Source: Arthrobacter globiformis (lineage in GTDB: Bacteria; Actinomycetota; Actinomycetes; Actinomycetales; Micrococcaceae). Taken from it: DNA of 64,000 nucleotides. The position numbers and the translations under genes are program-made. The DNA lies in assembly GCF_030818015.1 (NCBI RefSeq), contig NZ_JAUSZX010000001.1:806001-870000 (forward strand), in the 5' to 3' direction. The notes under the pieces were generated by a model. It did no database searches. It saw only the letters and a list, made by a program, of their open reading frames with translations, and was not told where the DNA came from. Of the stretch, positions 51,497-60,677 are shown piece after piece; positions within the stretch are counted from its first letter, which is position 1, and the number at the start of each line of letters is the position of its first letter.

Positions 51497-52726
51497 GTGA
51501 AAATCATTGCCGCGGAAGTCTTCGTGACCAGCCCGTCCCGTAACTTCGTGACGCTGCGGATCACCACCGAGGACGGCGTGACCGGCATCGGTGACGCCAC
51601 CCTGAACGGACGCGAGCTCGCCGTGGCCGCGTATTTGAAGGAGCATGTCGCGCAGCTGCTGATCGGGAAGGACCCGCACCGGATCGAGGACACCTGGCAG
51701 TTCCTGTACCGGTCCTCGTACTGGCGCCGCGGACCGGTGACGATGGCGGCGATCGCTGCGGTGGACATGGCGTTGTGGGACATCAAAGGCAAGCTGGCCG
51801 GCATGCCCGTGTACCAGCTGCTCGGCGGGGCATCCCGCAACGGGCTGAGGGCCTACGGCCACGCCTCGGGCTCGGACATCCCGTCCCTGTTCGACTCCGT
51901 CCGGGAGCACCTGGAACTGGGGTACAAGTCGGTGCGGATCCAGACCGCCGTGCCCGGGATCAAGGCCGTGTACGGGGTGGCCGCCCAGGCGCAGGCCTCG
52001 GGCGAGCGGTACGACTACGAACCCGCAGGGCGCGGCGCGTTCCCGGTGGAGGAGGACTGGGACACCCGCGCCTACCTCCGCCACCTGCCCACCGTGTTCG
52101 AGGCGGTCCGGAACGAGTTCGGCCCGGAACTGCCTTTGCTGCACGACGGGCACCACCGGATGACGCCGATCCAGGCCGCAAAGCTGGGCAAGGCGCTGGA
52201 ACCGTACGACCTGTTCTGGCTGGAGGACTGCACCCCGGCGGAGAACCAGGAGGCGCTGCGCCTGGTCCGCCAGCACACCACCACCCCGCTGGCCATCGGT
52301 GAAATCTTCAACACCGTGTACGACTACCAGACCATCATCAAGGAACAGCTGATCGACTACGTCCGGGCGGCCTCGACGCACTTCGGCGGCATCTCGCCGC
52401 TGAAGAAGGTTATGGATTTCGCCGCGCAATACCAGATCAAGTCCGGCTTCCACGGCCCCACCGACATCTCCCCGGTCGGGTTCGCCGCGCAGCTTCACGT
52501 GGGCCTGGCGATCCACAACTACGGCATCCAGGAATACATGCAGCACTCGGACAAGACCAACGAGGTGTTCGAGCAGTCCATGACGTTCACCGACGGCTAC
52601 CTGCACCCGGGCGACAAACCCGGCATCGGCGTCGAATTCAACGAGGAAGCCGCAGCCGCCTACCCCTACCAGCAGGCCTACCTGCCCTACAACCGCCTCG
52701 TCGACGGAACGGTCCACGACTGGTGA
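51497..52726 (+). CDS. manD: D-mannonate dehydratase (enolase superfamily)
   Basis: A 409-residue enolase-superfamily enzyme of the ManD/RspA group, dehydrating D-mannonate to 2-keto-3-deoxygluconate. Metal ligands and acid/base residues are seen as [11 protein letters not shown] (Asp, His), [13 protein letters not shown] (Glu), AIGEIFNT (Glu) and [12 protein letters not shown] (His). The family hallmark [23 protein letters not shown] is also present. It uses the product of the reductase at 46453. GTG 51497 follows GAAAGGA. Its stop overlaps the gluconokinase start by four bases. Confidence 0.94.
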   Translation: MKIIAAEVFVTSPSRNFVTLRITTEDGVTGIGDATLNGRELAVAAYLKEHVAQLLIGKDPHRIEDTWQFLYRSSYWRRGPVTMAAIAAVDMALWDIKGKLAGMPVYQLLGGASRNGLRAYGHASGSDIPSLFDSVREHLELGYKSVRIQTAVPGIKAVYGVAAQAQASGERYDYEPAGRGAFPVEEDWDTRAYLRHLPTVFEAVRNEFGPELPLLHDGHHRMTPIQAAKLGKALEPYDLFWLEDCTPAENQEALRLVRQHTTTPLAIGEIFNTVYDYQTIIKEQLIDYVRAASTHFGGISPLKKVMDFAAQYQIKSGFHGPTDISPVGFAAQLHVGLAIHNYGIQEYMQHSDKTNEVFEQSMTFTDGYLHPGDKPGIGVEFNEEAAAAYPYQQAYLPYNRLVDGTVHDW

Positions 52727-53274
52727 ACGGGCCCGGTTCAGGCGGGCATCCCCAGGCCCCAGGCCTTCGCGTAATTGTCATGGGCGTGTCCGGCTGCGGC
52801 AAGAGCACCATCGGCGATCTCCTGGCCCGCGAACTGGGCGCGCCCTTCCTCGACGGCGACTCGCTGCACCCGGTGGAGAACGTCACCAAGATGGCCGCCG
52901 GCACGCCGCTGACGGACGAGGACCGCTGGCCCTGGCTGGTGATCGTGGGCCGGGAACTGGCGGGTGCCGGCCCGGACGGACTGGTCCTCGCCTGCTCTGC
53001 GCTGCGGCGCAGCTACCGGGACGCAATCCGGGAACAGGCCCCGGGCGCCGTCTTCCTGCACCTGCACGGCAGCAAAGAGGTCCTGACCGCCCGCACCGAG
53101 GGGCGGACCGGCCACTTCATGCCGCCAGCCCTCCTCGACTCGCAGCTGGCCACCCTCGAACCGCTGCAGGCGGATGAGGCCGGCGTGGTGGTCGACATCG
53201 CCGCGCCCGTAAACGCCGTCGTCGAACAGACGATGTCCGGTCTCATCCGCCTGGGCTTCCGCGCAGCGAGCTAG
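52723..53274 (+). CDS. gntK: Gluconokinase
   Basis: A 183-residue small gluconokinase with P-loop [15 protein letters not shown] near residue 22, then [31 protein letters not shown], and ALRRSYRD, all typical of GntK. It phosphorylates gluconate to 6-phosphogluconate. The GTG start overlaps manD (GTGA). Its presence here is notable because the pathway product from ManD, 2-keto-3-deoxygluconate, needs a different kinase, which is not in the window. Confidence 0.93.
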   Translation: MNGPGSGGHPQAPGLRVIVMGVSGCGKSTIGDLLARELGAPFLDGDSLHPVENVTKMAAGTPLTDEDRWPWLVIVGRELAGAGPDGLVLACSALRRSYRDAIREQAPGAVFLHLHGSKEVLTARTEGRTGHFMPPALLDSQLATLEPLQADEAGVVVDIAAPVNAVVEQTMSGLIRLGFRAAS

Positions 53275-53308
53275 GCACAGCCCAGCGAGCTAGTCACGCC
53301 GCGTCATT

Positions 53309-53377
53309 AGCCGCGAACGGACACTTGAGGCCCCGCGATCCCACTCTGCGAAAGGGGCTTAAGTGTCTGTTCGCGCT
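53309..53377. repeat. Dispersed repeat copy 2, imperfect hairpin
   Basis: A left arm (53312-53334, CGAACGGACACTTGAGGCCC) and right arm (53354-53377, GGGGCTTAAGTGTCTGTTCG) are near complements over 21-23 bases with a 19-base loop, in the gap between gluconokinase and the flavin monooxygenase. The right arm matches 28115-28140. CAGCGAGCTAG, the end of the gluconokinase gene, is also duplicated at 53264-53274 and 53283-53293. It could also terminate the manD operon. Confidence 0.72.
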
Positions 53378-53415
53378 CTGTGCTCCCGTGGGCCGGGAGG
53401 CGTACCGTATGGCTC

Positions 53416-54663
53416 ATGGAGAGTACAGGGTGCGCGGTGGTGGGCGGCGGCCCGGCCGGCATGATGCTGGGCCTCTTGCTGGCGCGGGCCGGCGTGCAGG
53501 TCACCGTACTGGAGAAACACGGCGACTTCCTCCGTGATTTCCGCGGCGACACGGTCCATGCCTCCACCATCAGGCTCATTGACGAACTCGGGCTCGGCGC
53601 CGAGTTCCGGGAACTGCCGCAAAGCAGGCTGCGCAATGTTGCCTTCCCCGTTCCCGGCGGCGGCATGATCACGCTCGGCGATTTTTCCGGCCTGAAGCCG
53701 CCGTACAACTACATCGCCATGATGCCGCAGTGGGACTTTCTGAACTTCCTGGCCCGGACCGCAGCGGACGAGCCCTCGTTCACGCTGCTGATGGAGCACA
53801 CAGCGACGTCGCTGATGTACGACGGCGGCCGGGTTGCGGGCGTGCGCTACCGGACCAAGGAGGGCACCGAGGGTGCCCTCCGCGCCGACCTCGTGGTGGC
53901 CGCCGACGGCCGGCATTCGGTGCTGCGCCAGGCCGCGGGGCTCAAGTCCAGGGAATACCCGGTGCCCTTCGACACGTGGTGGTTCAAGCTGCCGCGCTTC
54001 GCGTCCGAGCAGGGTGAGGTGGCCGGCATCGTTCCCGCCTTCGGGGAACGCGACGCCGTGATTGCCTTGTTCCGCGACGACTACTACCAAATGGGCTACT
54101 TCGCACCGAAAGGCTCCGGTGACCGCATCAAGACCGAGGGCGTGGAACGGTTCCGCGAACGGATCGCCGCGCTGCGCCCGGACCTGGCCGACCGTCTCGA
54201 GGCCGTCAGGTCGCTGGAGGACCTTCACTGGCTGGACGTCCGGCTGGACAGGCTGCTGCGCTGGTACGTGGACGGGCTGCTGTGCATCGGCGACGCCGCT
54301 CATGCCATGTCCCCGGCCGGAGGCGTAGGCATCAACCTCGCTATCCAGGACGCCGTCGCGGCGGCGGCCCGGCTGGCGCCCGCGCTGCTGCGCCGGAATG
54401 TCACGGTGAAGGATCTTGCGGCGGTGCAGCGGCGCCGGATGCCGCCCACGGTCATCATCCAGACCGTCCAGCGGGGCATGCACCGGGCCGTGTTCATTCC
54501 CCTGTTCAGCGGAAAGCGGTCCGGCGCGCCTCCCTTCGTGCAGTTCGTCGGGCGGCACTTCCCGGCCATGCGGCGCATTCTGCCGCGGCTCATCGCCATC
54601 GGCCTCCGGCCTGAGCACGCCCCGGCGTTCGCCCGCCGGGAGGCCCGGCGGCCCACTGCCTAG
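53416..54663 (+). CDS. Class A flavin monooxygenase-like protein
   Basis: A 415-residue FAD-dependent protein of the aromatic-hydroxylase/UbiH type. The dinucleotide motif VVGGGPAGMMLGLLLARAG is at the N-terminus, the DG motif in VVAADGRHSVLRQAAG near 160, and the GD motif GLLCIGDAAHAMSPAGGVG near 285-300. It probably hydroxylates or oxidises a small aromatic or polyketide-like substrate using NAD(P)H and oxygen; the substrate is not visible. I start it at ATG 53416. It is a single gene downstream of a hairpin repeat, with pyrE 40 bases after it. Confidence 0.9.
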   Translation: MESTGCAVVGGGPAGMMLGLLLARAGVQVTVLEKHGDFLRDFRGDTVHASTIRLIDELGLGAEFRELPQSRLRNVAFPVPGGGMITLGDFSGLKPPYNYIAMMPQWDFLNFLARTAADEPSFTLLMEHTATSLMYDGGRVAGVRYRTKEGTEGALRADLVVAADGRHSVLRQAAGLKSREYPVPFDTWWFKLPRFASEQGEVAGIVPAFGERDAVIALFRDDYYQMGYFAPKGSGDRIKTEGVERFRERIAALRPDLADRLEAVRSLEDLHWLDVRLDRLLRWYVDGLLCIGDAAHAMSPAGGVGINLAIQDAVAAAARLAPALLRRNVTVKDLAAVQRRRMPPTVIIQTVQRGMHRAVFIPLFSGKRSGAPPFVQFVGRHFPAMRRILPRLIAIGLRPEHAPAFARREARRPTA

Positions 54664-54703
54664 GCGGTCCGTCACAACCCGGTCAGCCACTAAACTGGAC
54701 CCC

Positions 54704-55285
54704 ATGACTGCCACCCCGGACTCGCTTTCCAACACCGCTGCCCGTGCCCGACTTCTGGAACTGATCAAGGAGCTCGCGGTTGTCCGCGGCAAGGTCATTC
54801 TGTCCAGCGGAGCCGAGGCCGACTACTACATCGACCTGCGCCGCATCACCCTTCACCACGAGGCCTCCAAGCTCGTGGGCCAGGTCATGCTGTCCCTGAT
54901 TGACGACGCCGGCATTGACTTTGAATGCGCCGGCGGCCTCACGATGGGGGCCGACCCGGTGGGCGCCGCCGTCATGCACGCGGCCACCGACGCCGGCCGG
55001 GCCATCGACGCTTTCGTTGTCCGCAAGGCGCAGAAGTCCTACGGCATGGGCCGCCAGGTGGAAGGTCCCTCCGTCGAGGGCCGCAAGGTCCTGGTGCTCG
55101 AGGACACCTCCACCACCGGCGGCTCGGCCCTGACCGCCGTCGAGGGCGTGCGCAACGCCGGCGGCAACGTCGTGGCTGTGGCCGTCATCGTCGACCGTGA
55201 CACCGGAGCCAAGGAAAAGATCGAAGCCGAGGCCGGCGTGCCCTACCTCTACGCCTTCAGCAAGGACGAGCTCGGCCTGAGCTGA
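54704..55285 (+). CDS. pyrE: Orotate phosphoribosyltransferase
   Basis: A 193-residue enzyme joining orotate and PRPP to form orotidine monophosphate in pyrimidine synthesis. The PRPP-binding loop VLVLEDTSTTGGSALTAVE is near residues 127-145, and the flexible catalytic loop KAQKSYGMGRQVEG is upstream. ATG 54704 lies seven bases after TAAACT, a likely -10, with no ribosome binding site, so the transcript may be leaderless. The gene stands alone among unrelated neighbours, and a terminator follows. Confidence 0.95.
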   Translation: MTATPDSLSNTAARARLLELIKELAVVRGKVILSSGAEADYYIDLRRITLHHEASKLVGQVMLSLIDDAGIDFECAGGLTMGADPVGAAVMHAATDAGRAIDAFVVRKAQKSYGMGRQVEGPSVEGRKVLVLEDTSTTGGSALTAVEGVRNAGGNVVAVAVIVDRDTGAKEKIEAEAGVPYLYAFSKDELGLS

Positions 55286-55306
55286 GCCCAGCTGATCGGA
55301 GCTGGG

Positions 55307-55340
55307 GCGGACGACGGCGGCAGGTCCCGCCGTCGTCCGC
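55307..55340 (+). terminator. Terminator hairpin after pyrE
   Basis: Arms GCGGACGACGGCGG (55307-55320) and CCGCCGTCGTCCGC (55327-55340), perfect over 14 bases, with a six-base loop, start 22 bases after the pyrE stop. CACTTTTGG follows, giving a short T-tract. Confidence 0.85.
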
Positions 55341-55421
55341 TCCACTTTTGGGCCCTAAGACTTTGGGCCAGAGGCGTGGCCCGCTTGTGCTGCCCGGATG
55401 GAGTGTGCCTAGGGTAGTCCA

Positions 55422-56471
55422 GTGCCATATGAAGGGGCCGCCGGCCAGACGGGACGGCAGAGGGCGCCGGGCGCGGAGGCTGCCCGGCTCCTTCGGCGCG
55501 CCGCCGACCTGAAACGGTTCTCCCGCCGGACCTTCCTCTCCGGAGCGGGCGCGTCCACCATCCTTGCCGCGGACATGCTGTTCACGAAGCGCGTCCAGGA
55601 GGAGCGGCAGGTCCACAAGATCCTCGTGGTGGAGGACGATTTCGCGCAGAGCTACTTCCCCCACGCCAGCTGGATCCTGTTCCCCGGCTACAAGACCAGC
55701 TGGGAAGAGGCCCAGTGGATCCTCAACTCGCTCCGCGGCAGCCTGAGGCTGCGCGGCCAGCTCGCGGCGGCCGGATATTCGAACCTGGGACTGGACATCG
55801 ACCAGCTGGTGATCGCGGTGATCGAGCACGTCCGGGCGCACAACCTCACCACGCTCTACTTCTACGGCCACAGCTTCGGTGGCATGGTGGCGACGCAGGT
55901 GGCCGCCCGGCTGCTGGAACTGCATGGCGTCAAGGTTGAGCTGATCGTGCTCGACTGCAGCCCCTACAGCAAGTTCGACGTCCTGGACCAGAGCTGGTTC
56001 GACGGCGTGGTGTTCCTCTACGAAAGCGGCTTCCGAATCCCGTCCGTGCTGCGCGGGGGCTACGAACTGGGGGAGCGGGTGGTCCACAAGGACGAGCGCA
56101 CGTGGCGGCAGATTCTCGACCAGACGCTGGAGCAGCTGTCCCCGATCGCCCCCTCAAGCGTGCTGATCCAGACGGAATCCGCCTACATCTACCACTTCGA
56201 TGCCACCCGCTTCGCGGACCAGATCGGGGATACCCGCATGGCGTACATCGGAAATCCGCGGGACCAGACAGTCAACTACCGGACGGCCCGTGATTCCTGG
56301 GCGCACACCTTCGCCGCCAACATGGTCTCAGCCGACCGGCAGACCGACGGGGCGCTGCCGGCCCACGCCAGCCCGGGCTGGAACCCGTTCGTGTACCGGC
56401 CCATCCTCGAGGACCTGGAGAACGAGATCTTCCCGCTGCCCGGAGGCGGCGGGAAGATGACACCGTTCTGA
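55422..56471 (+). CDS. Alpha/beta-hydrolase-like protein with Tat-like motif
   Basis: A 349-residue protein. Near residue 33 is SRRTFLSGAGASTILAAD, a twin-arginine-type motif followed by a weak hydrophobic stretch, so export by the Tat pathway is possible. The body is an alpha/beta hydrolase with nucleophile elbow GHSFGG (Ser near 150) and candidate catalytic His late in the chain. The substrate is unknown; a lipid or ester is plausible. GTG 55422 follows TAGGGT by six bases, so a leaderless start is likely. Neighbours give no clue. Confidence 0.75.
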   Translation: MPYEGAAGQTGRQRAPGAEAARLLRRAADLKRFSRRTFLSGAGASTILAADMLFTKRVQEERQVHKILVVEDDFAQSYFPHASWILFPGYKTSWEEAQWILNSLRGSLRLRGQLAAAGYSNLGLDIDQLVIAVIEHVRAHNLTTLYFYGHSFGGMVATQVAARLLELHGVKVELIVLDCSPYSKFDVLDQSWFDGVVFLYESGFRIPSVLRGGYELGERVVHKDERTWRQILDQTLEQLSPIAPSSVLIQTESAYIYHFDATRFADQIGDTRMAYIGNPRDQTVNYRTARDSWAHTFAANMVSADRQTDGALPAHASPGWNPFVYRPILEDLENEIFPLPGGGGKMTPF

Positions 56472-56513
56472 CGACGCGGTCGTGACCCGGAACCGGGACC
56501 AGTGCGGCCGGCG

Positions 56514-57344
56514 TCAGATCTGGTTCTTGAGGTCCGCCACGGAGGTCAGCACCTGGTTGGGGCGGAACGGATAAGAAGCAATGTCGTCGCGCTGCGTGAT
56601 GCCGCTGAGCACCAGTACGGTATGCAGCCCGGCTTCCATGCCTGCGATGATGTCGGTGTCCATGCGGTCGCCGATCATCGCGGTGGTCTCCGAGTGCGCG
56701 TCGATCTGGTTCATGGCCGAGCGGAACATCATGGGGTTCGGCTTGCCCACAATGTACGGTTCCCGCCCCGTGGCCTTGGTGATCAGGGCAGCGATGGCGC
56801 CGGTGGCGGGCATCGGGCCATCCTTGGACGGGCCGGTGGCGTCCGGGTTCGTAGCGATGAAGCGCGCCCCGGCAAGGATCAGCCGGATCGCCATGGTGAT
56901 CGCCTCGAAGGAGTACGTGCGGGTTTCGCCGAGCACCACGAAGTCGGGGTTCTGGTCGGTGAGGATGAAGCCGGCCTCGTGGAGCGCCGTCGTCAGCCCT
57001 GCCTCGCCGATGGTGTACGCGCGGTTGCCGGACTCCGAACCCCGTACCTGGTCCTTCAGGAACTGGGCGGTGGCCAGGGCCGACGTCCAGATGTTCTCCT
57101 CCGGGATTTCCAAGCCGGAGGTCCGCAGCCGGGCGGCGAGGTCGCGCGGTGTGAAGATCGAGTTGTTGGTCAGGACCAGGAACCGCTTCGAGGTGTCCAC
57201 CCAGCGCTGGATCAGTTCCGCTGCTCCGGGTACGGCCTGGTTCTCATGCACCAGGACCCCGTCCATGTCGGTGAGCCAGCACTCAATTTCCTGGCCGCTG
57301 CGGTAGACGGCCGCCGATGTCTTTACCTTGTCCGCTTCTGCCAT
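56514..57344 (-). CDS. HAD-IIA phosphatase (NagD type)
   Basis: A 276-residue haloacid dehalogenase family hydrolase, subclass IIA. Motif I is LTDMDGVLVHENQ (nucleophile Asp near 26), motif II FLVLTNNS, and motif IV GDRMDTDIIAGMEAG. These phosphatases act on nucleotide or sugar monophosphates. It is transcribed away from the RNA methyltransferase gene, which begins 53 bases away on the other strand. Confidence 0.92.
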   Translation of the reverse strand: MAEADKVKTSAAVYRSGQEIECWLTDMDGVLVHENQAVPGAAELIQRWVDTSKRFLVLTNNSIFTPRDLAARLRTSGLEIPEENIWTSALATAQFLKDQVRGSESGNRAYTIGEAGLTTALHEAGFILTDQNPDFVVLGETRTYSFEAITMAIRLILAGARFIATNPDATGPSKDGPMPATGAIAALITKATGREPYIVGKPNPMMFRSAMNQIDAHSETTAMIGDRMDTDIIAGMEAGLHTVLVLSGITQRDDIASYPFRPNQVLTSVADLKNQI

Positions 57345-57396
57345 GTCATTCCTTCACCGAGATGTTTGCGTTCGGAGCCCAGTCTAGTGTTGAGGG

Positions 57397-58068
57397 GTGA
57401 CGCAAACGCCCGGGACACCCGAACCCCAACCAGACCAAAACGAAACGCCGGAGGCAAAGCCGGAGGTGGGCGTCGGGCCCTGGGAAGGCGAATGGCCGGC
57501 GGGCGACCACTGGGATCCCGACCTGCTGGCCGACGGCGACCGGCGCAACGTCGTGGACAAGTACCGGTACTGGAAGCACGAGGCGATCGTCGCGGACCTG
57601 GACGCCAAGCGGCACGATTTCCACATCGCCATCGAGAACTGGCAGCACGACCTCAACATCGGCACCGTGGTGCGCACCGCCAACGCGTTCCTCGCCAAGG
57701 AGGTCCACATCATCGGACGACGGCGGTGGAACCGCCGCGGGGCGATGGTTACCGACCGCTACCAGCACGTCCGCCACCACCCCACCGTGGAGGACTTCGT
57801 GGCCTGGGCGCAGGGGGAGGGGCTGGCCATCATCGGGATCGACATCTTCCCCGATTCCGTGCCGCTGGAGACCTACGAGCTGCCGCAGAAGTGCGTGCTG
57901 GTCTTCGGGCAGGAAGGTCCGGGGCTGACTCCGGAGGTGCATGAGGCGGCGGAGGCAACACTGTCCATCGAGCAGTTCGGGTCCACCCGCTCCATCAACG
58001 CGGGCTCGGCCGCGGCGATCGCCATGCACGCCTGGGTGCGCCGGCACGTGTTTGGCCAGCACGTCTGA
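57397..58068 (+). CDS. TrmH/SpoU family RNA 2'-O-methyltransferase
   Basis: A 223-residue SPOUT-class methyltransferase. The three family motifs are NIGTVVRTANAF (about 87-98), VFGQEGPGLT (about 170-180) and RSINAGSAAAIAMHAW (about 196-212). The N-terminal 50 residues are acidic and Pro-rich. It methylates ribose in tRNA or rRNA; the exact target cannot be told. GTG 57397 lies six bases after TAGTGT, suggesting a leaderless or very short leader. Confidence 0.92.
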   Translation: MTQTPGTPEPQPDQNETPEAKPEVGVGPWEGEWPAGDHWDPDLLADGDRRNVVDKYRYWKHEAIVADLDAKRHDFHIAIENWQHDLNIGTVVRTANAFLAKEVHIIGRRRWNRRGAMVTDRYQHVRHHPTVEDFVAWAQGEGLAIIGIDIFPDSVPLETYELPQKCVLVFGQEGPGLTPEVHEAAEATLSIEQFGSTRSINAGSAAAIAMHAWVRRHVFGQHV

Positions 58069-58210
58069 TCAGCTGAATCACAGTTTTGCTCCCATTGTCC
58101 GAAACCCCGGACGGAACGTGGCGGCTTTCGGGTGATGCCGCTCACAGCCCGTGCTCAGATTGATTGGAAGGTTGGGGGACCTCGATCCGGTCGTCAAAGT
58201 GAGGAAGAGC

Positions 58211-59688
58211 ATGCAGGCCACAACAAAAACGGGATCAGGGCCGCGCGTTGAGCGCCGCTCCATCGACTTCGTCCCGGAAAACGAACGTCACGGTTCCCCG
58301 GCACAACAGTTCACCCTGTGGTTCGGGGCGAACATGCAGATCACCGCCATCGTCGATGGCGCCCTCGCAGTGTTGTTCGGAGCTGATGCCCTGTGGGCGA
58401 TCGTTGGCCTGCTAATCGGCAACCTTCTGGGCGGGGCTGTCATGGCGCTGCACGCGGCCCAGGGCCCCAAACTTGGGCTTCCGCAGATGATTTCCAGCCG
58501 GGCACAGTTCGGCATTCTGGGTGCCGTTATCCCGCTGGTGCTGGTGGTCATCATGTACCTTGGGTTCGCCGCCACTGGCACCGTCCTGGCCGGCCAGGCC
58601 GTGGACCAGATCCTGCACACCGGCGCACCGGCCGTGGGAATGATCCTCTTCGGGGCGCTGACCATCCTCGTCGCGACGCTGGGTTACAAATACATTCACA
58701 TGATGGGCCGCATCGCCACGATCGTCGGAGTGCTCGGCTTCACCTACCTCGGCATCAGGCTGCTCATCAGCCAGGATGTAGGAGCCCTCCTGGGGGCCGG
58801 GAACTTCGAATTTCCCACTTTCTTGCTCGCCATCTCCCTCAGCGCCGGATGGCAACTGACCTATGGCCCCTATGTGGCCGACTACTCCCGCTACCTCCCC
58901 TCCAACACCCCAGCCCGCAAGACGTTCCAAGCGTCCTACTTCGGCACCGTGATCGGTTCGCAATGGTCCATGACCCTCGGAGCTCTCTTCGCCGCCCTTG
59001 CTTTGCCCAAGGGGGAGAGGTTCCTGGACGGCCAGGTGGCCTTCCTCGGACACATGAGCGGCGGAGGCCTCATCGCTGTGGTCATCTACCTGGTCATCGT
59101 GATCGGAAAGCTTACGGTCAACACCCTGAACGCCTACGGCGGTTACATGACCATGCTGACCTCGGTGACCGCGTTCACCCGCAAAACGGGTGTAGCCACC
59201 TGGACGCGGTTCGCGTACGTCGTCGGCTTCATCGGGCTGTCCGTGCTAATCGCCGTCCTGGCGTCGCCGGACTTCATCGCCAACTTCAAGAACTTCGTGC
59301 TGTTGCTGCTCATGGTTTTCATCCCCTGGAGCTCCATCAACCTGGTCGACTACTACCTGATCTCCAAAGAAAAGGTGGATATCCCGGCCCTGTACGACCT
59401 GAACGGCCGCTACGGGCGCTGGAACAAGACCGCCCTGATCACCTACGCAGCGGGCATCATCGTACAGATTCCGTTCCTGGCCCAAGCCCTCTACACCGGG
59501 CCCATGACGAAGCTCCTGGGTGGTCTGACATCTCCTGGCTCGTGGGGCTGGTCGTCACAGCCCTGGTGTACTACCCGCTGGCCAAGAGGAACTCCAACGC
59601 ACCATCCCACATGATTTACCCGGCTGAAACGGGCCAAGAAGCCCTGGAGCCAGTGGCGAATTCCGCACCCGCCAGCCCAGCCGTCTAG
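58211..59688 (+). pseudogene. NCS1 family permease (cytosine/purine type) with a one-base frameshift
   Basis: ATG 58211 has GAGGAAGAG upstream. The frame gives a roughly 12-span transporter of the NCS1 family: opening IDFVPENERHGSPAQQFTLWFGANM, then QMISSRAQFG and DYSRYLPS motifs, consistent with cytosine, uracil or allantoin uptake. After GPMTKLLGG (ending 59524) the frame shifts into unrelated sequence and stops at 59614. In the adjacent frame the last span and tail continue (DISWLVGLVVTALVYYPLAK) to TAG 59686-59688. One missing T near 59524 restores a 492-residue protein. It could be a true mutation, a slippery site, or an assembly error. Confidence 0.82.
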
Positions 59689-59744
59689 GCAGCCCTGGCA
59701 GGCCCTGATGCGCCTGCACCCAACAAACAGTATTGGTGCCTGAC

Positions 59745-59776
59745 GAGTGTCCCGGCCACAGGTGGCCGGGGCACTC
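59745..59776. terminator. Bidirectional terminator hairpin
   Basis: Arms at 59745-59759 (GAGTGTCCCGGCCAC) and 59762-59776 pair over 15 bases, with one G-U pair and a two-base spacer. They lie between the permease gene and the convergent IclR gene, the right arm touching the IclR stop (59775-59777). Confidence 0.78.
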
Positions 59777-60632
59777 ATCCGGTTATGGGAAGTCGGCCAC
59801 GGATCCCCAGCCTGCGCGATATCTCGCGGGCACAACGGGTTACCTCCGGAATCCACTCACGGGCCGCGTCTTCAATCCGCACTGCCCGTTCCTCCGGCGT
59901 CTCGGCATCCTTGGCGCGGCGCGCACCGCCGGGAGGAAACGCCCGGTTGGAGACAGTCAATGTCACGCTAGCCACGGGATAGCGCTCCCGGTCCAGGACG
60001 GCAACAGCAACGGAAGAGTAACCAACAGTGATTTCATCCTGTTCCCACGCGTAGCCCAGGGACCGCGCCCGCGACAGCAAATCCCGCAGGGCCGGCAAGG
60101 ACTGCGGCCCGTTGTCATTGCGGACCGTGAAGGCCTCCGGGCCCGGAAACAAGGCTGCGACCTGGGCAGGATCCATCTGCGCCATCATCGCCCTGCCGCT
60201 GGCCGTCAGATGCGCCGGAAGCCGGACGCCGGTGTCTGTCACCAGAGGGCGCTGGCGCGGAGCGCGTTCTTCGATGACGTAAACGACGTCACGCCCATGC
60301 ATCACCGCAAGGTGGGCAGTACGACGAGTTCGCCCCACCAGCCGCGCGAGCGGGTGACGGGCGATGCGCTGGAGAGGGGCCTGCCGTGAATAGCCGGTCC
60401 CGAGTTCATGTGCCGTGACACCCAGCGCATATTTTTGTTCCTCCGGAAGATGGACCAGAAACCCGTCATCAACCAAGGCTGCGATCAACTGATACGTTGT
60501 TGACCGCGGCACTCCCACATCTCGGGCGATGACCGAGGCGGCCACTGGGCCGGCCTGTTCCGCGACGTACCTAAGGACGGCGAGAACCTGCACAGCGGCA
60601 GGGGCTTTGGGGCGCAGCGATGAGCTACTCAC
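59775..60632 (-). CDS. IclR family transcriptional regulator
   Basis: A 285-residue IclR-type regulator: winged helix at about 12-75 (VQVLAVLRYVAEQAGPVAASVIARDVGVPRSTTYQL), followed by the effector domain (TAHLAVMHGRDVVYVIEERAP, then LPAHLTASGRAMMAQM). It is convergent with the NCS1 permease and may regulate it. The GTG start (60630-60632) is six bases after TATTCT on the minus strand, so the mRNA may be leaderless. Confidence 0.92.
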   Translation of the reverse strand: MSSSSLRPKAPAAVQVLAVLRYVAEQAGPVAASVIARDVGVPRSTTYQLIAALVDDGFLVHLPEEQKYALGVTAHELGTGYSRQAPLQRIARHPLARLVGRTRRTAHLAVMHGRDVVYVIEERAPRQRPLVTDTGVRLPAHLTASGRAMMAQMDPAQVAALFPGPEAFTVRNDNGPQSLPALRDLLSRARSLGYAWEQDEITVGYSSVAVAVLDRERYPVASVTLTVSNRAFPPGGARRAKDAETPEERAVRIEDAAREWIPEVTRCAREISRRLGIRGRLPITG

Positions 60633-60677
60633 TCTCCCAGAATACGCCCGCGGTTGTCCGGCATACCGGACACGGGG

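Noticed and set aside
53359..54798. 479-codon minus-strand frame over the flavin monooxygenase gene
   Set aside because: The plus-strand protein has all three FAD motifs; the opposite frame has none.
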